Positions 62,184 through 64,000 of a stretch of 64,000 nt of DNA are shown here, one piece after another. This DNA is from Amylostereum areolatum (lineage: Eukaryota; Basidiomycota; Agaricomycetes; Russulales; Stereaceae), in NCBI GenBank assembly GCA_012932865.1, contig SAXG01000028.1, forward strand, positions 124,001 to 188,000. The letters run 5' to 3'. A program made the position numbers and the translations under genes. Numbering within the stretch: position 1 is the stretch's first letter; each line of letters starts with the position of its first letter. The notes beneath the pieces were generated by a model. It was not told the origin of the DNA, did not search any database, and saw only the letters and a list, made by a program, of their open reading frames with translations.

Positions 62184-64000
62184 ATGGAGTCCCCAGACTT
62201 CGTCCCAATGTCGCCGATTGGCGGCGGGAGCATGCGTCAACGGCCGCGCAACCCGCTGGGCCCCCGGAGCCGCATGCGTGAGGCCGCCACCCAATCTGCC
62301 AGCACACCGCTCTCGCTGCCCGCCATGCCCTCCATGCTGCCCCCGCCCCCTCCGTTATCCCTCCCGCCGCCCTCCAACCCTCTCCCGCACCGACTCCCGC
62401 CCTCCCCGTCCCCCTCCGCCCACAGAGCCTTCCCCGCCCCCCAATCGACCCCAACCCCGCCCACACCCGTTTTCAGCCTTCCCCAGCCCCCCTCCTCCGC
62501 CTCCAGAGGTCCCGAACAGGACTCCAAAAGAGACTCGGAACCCTCCCGCGGCCACTCCCGCCAAGGAACCACCTCCGTTCCTCCCGCCTACACCCCTTCC
62601 GAGGCCGCCCTCTCCCCACCCCACACCCCCAACACTGCCCATTTCCAGCCCTCGTCCGATCCTCACCGAGCGTCTACCTCCACCGACGGCTCGCTTCTTC
62701 CGGGGCCCGCCGCCCCCCACACCCCCTCTTCCTCCCCGAGGTACAGCCCCACCCCTCTTCCCTCCGCCCCGCCCACTCCCGCGCCCACGACGCCCACAAG
62801 CTCCCGCCCACCACCCAGCAGGGCCGCCAAGCCCGTCACCCTGCCCACCCCGCCCCCGATCACCTTCCAACCGCCGGCGCTGCCCGTGAAGCACCTCACG
62901 CTGGACGCGGCGCAGTGGACGCTGACCTCGGCCGAGCTCCAGGGCATGGTCAGCCTCGCGATCCGCGAGAGCGCGAAGGAGAAGTGCATCCAGCTGCTCG
63001 CGCCCACCACCGAGGCCAGCATCCGCGAGGACGAGGCCCGGCTCGAGCGCGAGTGGGCGGGCACCGTCGGCCGCTGGCGGTTCGAGGCCGGGCGGCGGAA
63101 CATGCTGCTCAAGGGCCTGTCCGCGCTCGCGCCCACCGTGGACGATCCCGAGGCGGTGCAGGCCCTGCTCGCCCAGCTCAACGCGACGCTCATCAAGCTC
63201 GACGCCTCGACCGAGGCCCTGCTGCACGTGGCCGGGCAGCGGGCGCAGCTGCAGGCCGCGCGCGACATGCACCGCGCGAGCGCGCTCGCGGTCGCGCTGC
63301 GCAAGCTGAACGCGAGCTACGCGCGCCGGACGCGGGAGCTCGAGAAGGAGCGCAACAAGCGCCATATCGCGGAGGGCGAGGTCGAGGAGGCGTGGAAGGT
63401 CGCGGAGGAGGTCGCCGCCGAGGTGGACAAGCTGCGCGCGCTCGAGGCGGCGAGGATCCTGGAGGCGGAGGCTGCCGCCGCCGCCGCCGCCAACGGGGAG
63501 ACGTCGAACGCGCTTCCTTCCACACTGGTCACCTCAGCGGAAGAAGAAGACGCCGACCTTGCGTCGTCCGAAAGCGAGCAGTGGCTCGGAGGCCACGCGC
63601 TGGCCGTCGACGGCGACATGACCCACATGTCGCGCATCTCCCGCGTCTCCGAGTTTTCGCAGGCGGAGGTCGTCCCCGTGGTGGGCACCGCCGTCCGCAC
63701 CCCCGCCCGCGCGTTCTTCGCCCCGGCGGCGACGCTGGCCTACCTCGGCGACGGCGCGAGCGAGGACGGCGCGAGCGCGCGGGACTCGGACGCGGGCAGC
63801 GTGGCGACGCGGGAGAAGGACAGGAGCAAGCGCCTTTCGACCGCGAGCCAGGTGTCCAAGGTCAGCGCCGCGAGGAAACGCAGCATGCGCGCGTCCAAGG
63901 CGAGCTTGAGGATGCCGCAGGCCCCGCGGTCGCGGGCCAGCTCGGCGGTGCGAGGCAGGCCCACGTCCGACTCCTTCGAGGCCGCCCCGACCAACGGCAA
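62184..64000 (+). CDS. Pro/Ser-rich protein with coiled coil, partial (runs off the window)
   Basis: The frame from ATG 62184 (MESPDFVPMSPIGGG) is open to the window end, at least 605 residues. Residues 40-230 are very Pro/Ser/Thr-rich and probably disordered. A helical domain follows (HLTLDAAQWTLTSAELQGMV, LAIRESAKEKCIQLL, ARLEREWAGTVGRWRFEAG), then a coiled coil (NASYARRTRELEKERNKRH). The Ser/Ala/Lys-rich tail has basic clusters. The helical region is conserved in many agaricomycete hypothetical proteins, but I cannot name a function. No intron seen up to the edge. Confidence 0.72.
   Translation, partial: MESPDFVPMSPIGGGSMRQRPRNPLGPRSRMREAATQSASTPLSLPAMPSMLPPPPPLSLPPPSNPLPHRLPPSPSPSAHRAFPAPQSTPTPPTPVFSLPQPPSSASRGPEQDSKRDSEPSRGHSRQGTTSVPPAYTPSEAALSPPHTPNTAHFQPSSDPHRASTSTDGSLLPGPAAPHTPSSSPRYSPTPLPSAPPTPAPTTPTSSRPPPSRAAKPVTLPTPPPITFQPPALPVKHLTLDAAQWTLTSAELQGMVSLAIRESAKEKCIQLLAPTTEASIREDEARLEREWAGTVGRWRFEAGRRNMLLKGLSALAPTVDDPEAVQALLAQLNATLIKLDASTEALLHVAGQRAQLQAARDMHRASALAVALRKLNASYARRTRELEKERNKRHIAEGEVEEAWKVAEEVAAEVDKLRALEAARILEAEAAAAAAANGETSNALPSTLVTSAEEEDADLASSESEQWLGGHALAVDGDMTHMSRISRVSEFSQAEVVPVVGTAVRTPARAFFAPAATLAYLGDGASEDGASARDSDAGSVATREKDRSKRLSTASQVSKVSAARKRSMRASKASLRMPQAPRSRASSAVRGRPTSDSFEAAPTNG

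Noticed and set aside
62355..63365. 336-codon minus-strand frame, Gly/Arg-rich
   Set aside because: Shadow of the Pro-rich coding frame starting at 62184, whose downstream helical domain is protein-like.

Overview
The window is nuclear DNA of a basidiomycete fungus, most likely a mushroom-forming agaricomycete. The evidence is dense genes with many 45-100 nt GT-AG introns and CTAAC-type branch points, basidiomycete family types (F-box proteins, seven-helix membrane proteins, 2OG oxygenase, a lectin-protease chimera), two nuclear tRNA genes, and Helitron and chromodomain Ty3/gypsy elements. Gene models come from reading splice sites and conserved protein sequence by eye.

Layout. 1-1.1 kb: a 653-bp terminal-inverted-repeat element and tRNA-Ile. 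1.3-11.5 kb: ribosomal protein uL5/RPL11, a chimeric beta-trefoil lectin with a cysteine-protease-like C-terminus, the oligosaccharyltransferase catalytic subunit STT3, and a class II histone deacetylase. 11.8-28.5 kb: a PDI-like ER protein, an RBR ubiquitin ligase, a multi-pass membrane protein, two F-box proteins, a UBA/UBX protein and a 2OG-Fe(II) oxygenase.

29.4-48.1 kb is a three-level nested insertion. A second copy of the 653-bp element was split by an 18.1-kb Helitron (29458-47555). The Helitron's Rep-helicase gene was then split by a 10.3-kb chromodomain Ty3/gypsy element (30959-41248). Every junction can be read: A|T target and CTAG end for the Helitron, 5-bp CCTCC duplication for the gypsy element. 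The gypsy element is the most interesting object here. Its LTRs look identical. It shows a self-priming primer-binding site, a GGGTTTT slip site just before the gag stop, about 1 kb without any ATG ahead of gag, and about 3 kb of extra coding sequence after pol. That extra part includes a spliced zinc-knuckle gene overlapping a second long reading frame, plus two small ORFs, one with a membrane segment. The Helitron also carries an intron-containing RPA/OB-fold-like gene.

48.2-64 kb: intron-containing tRNA-Ala(CGC), a methyltransferase, a GPI-anchored Ser-rich wall protein, a TPR-DnaJ cochaperone, a Tango6/Rtp1-like HEAT protein, a ricin-B-type lectin and the start of a Pro-rich coiled-coil protein. 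Three of these genes show apparent one-base frameshifts in or next to short G/C runs, which suggests residual sequence errors.

The host genes are unlinked housekeeping or accessory functions (translation, N-glycosylation, ER folding, ubiquitin/p97, chromatin, polymerase II assembly) rather than a pathway cluster. The two lectin genes fit fungal defence.
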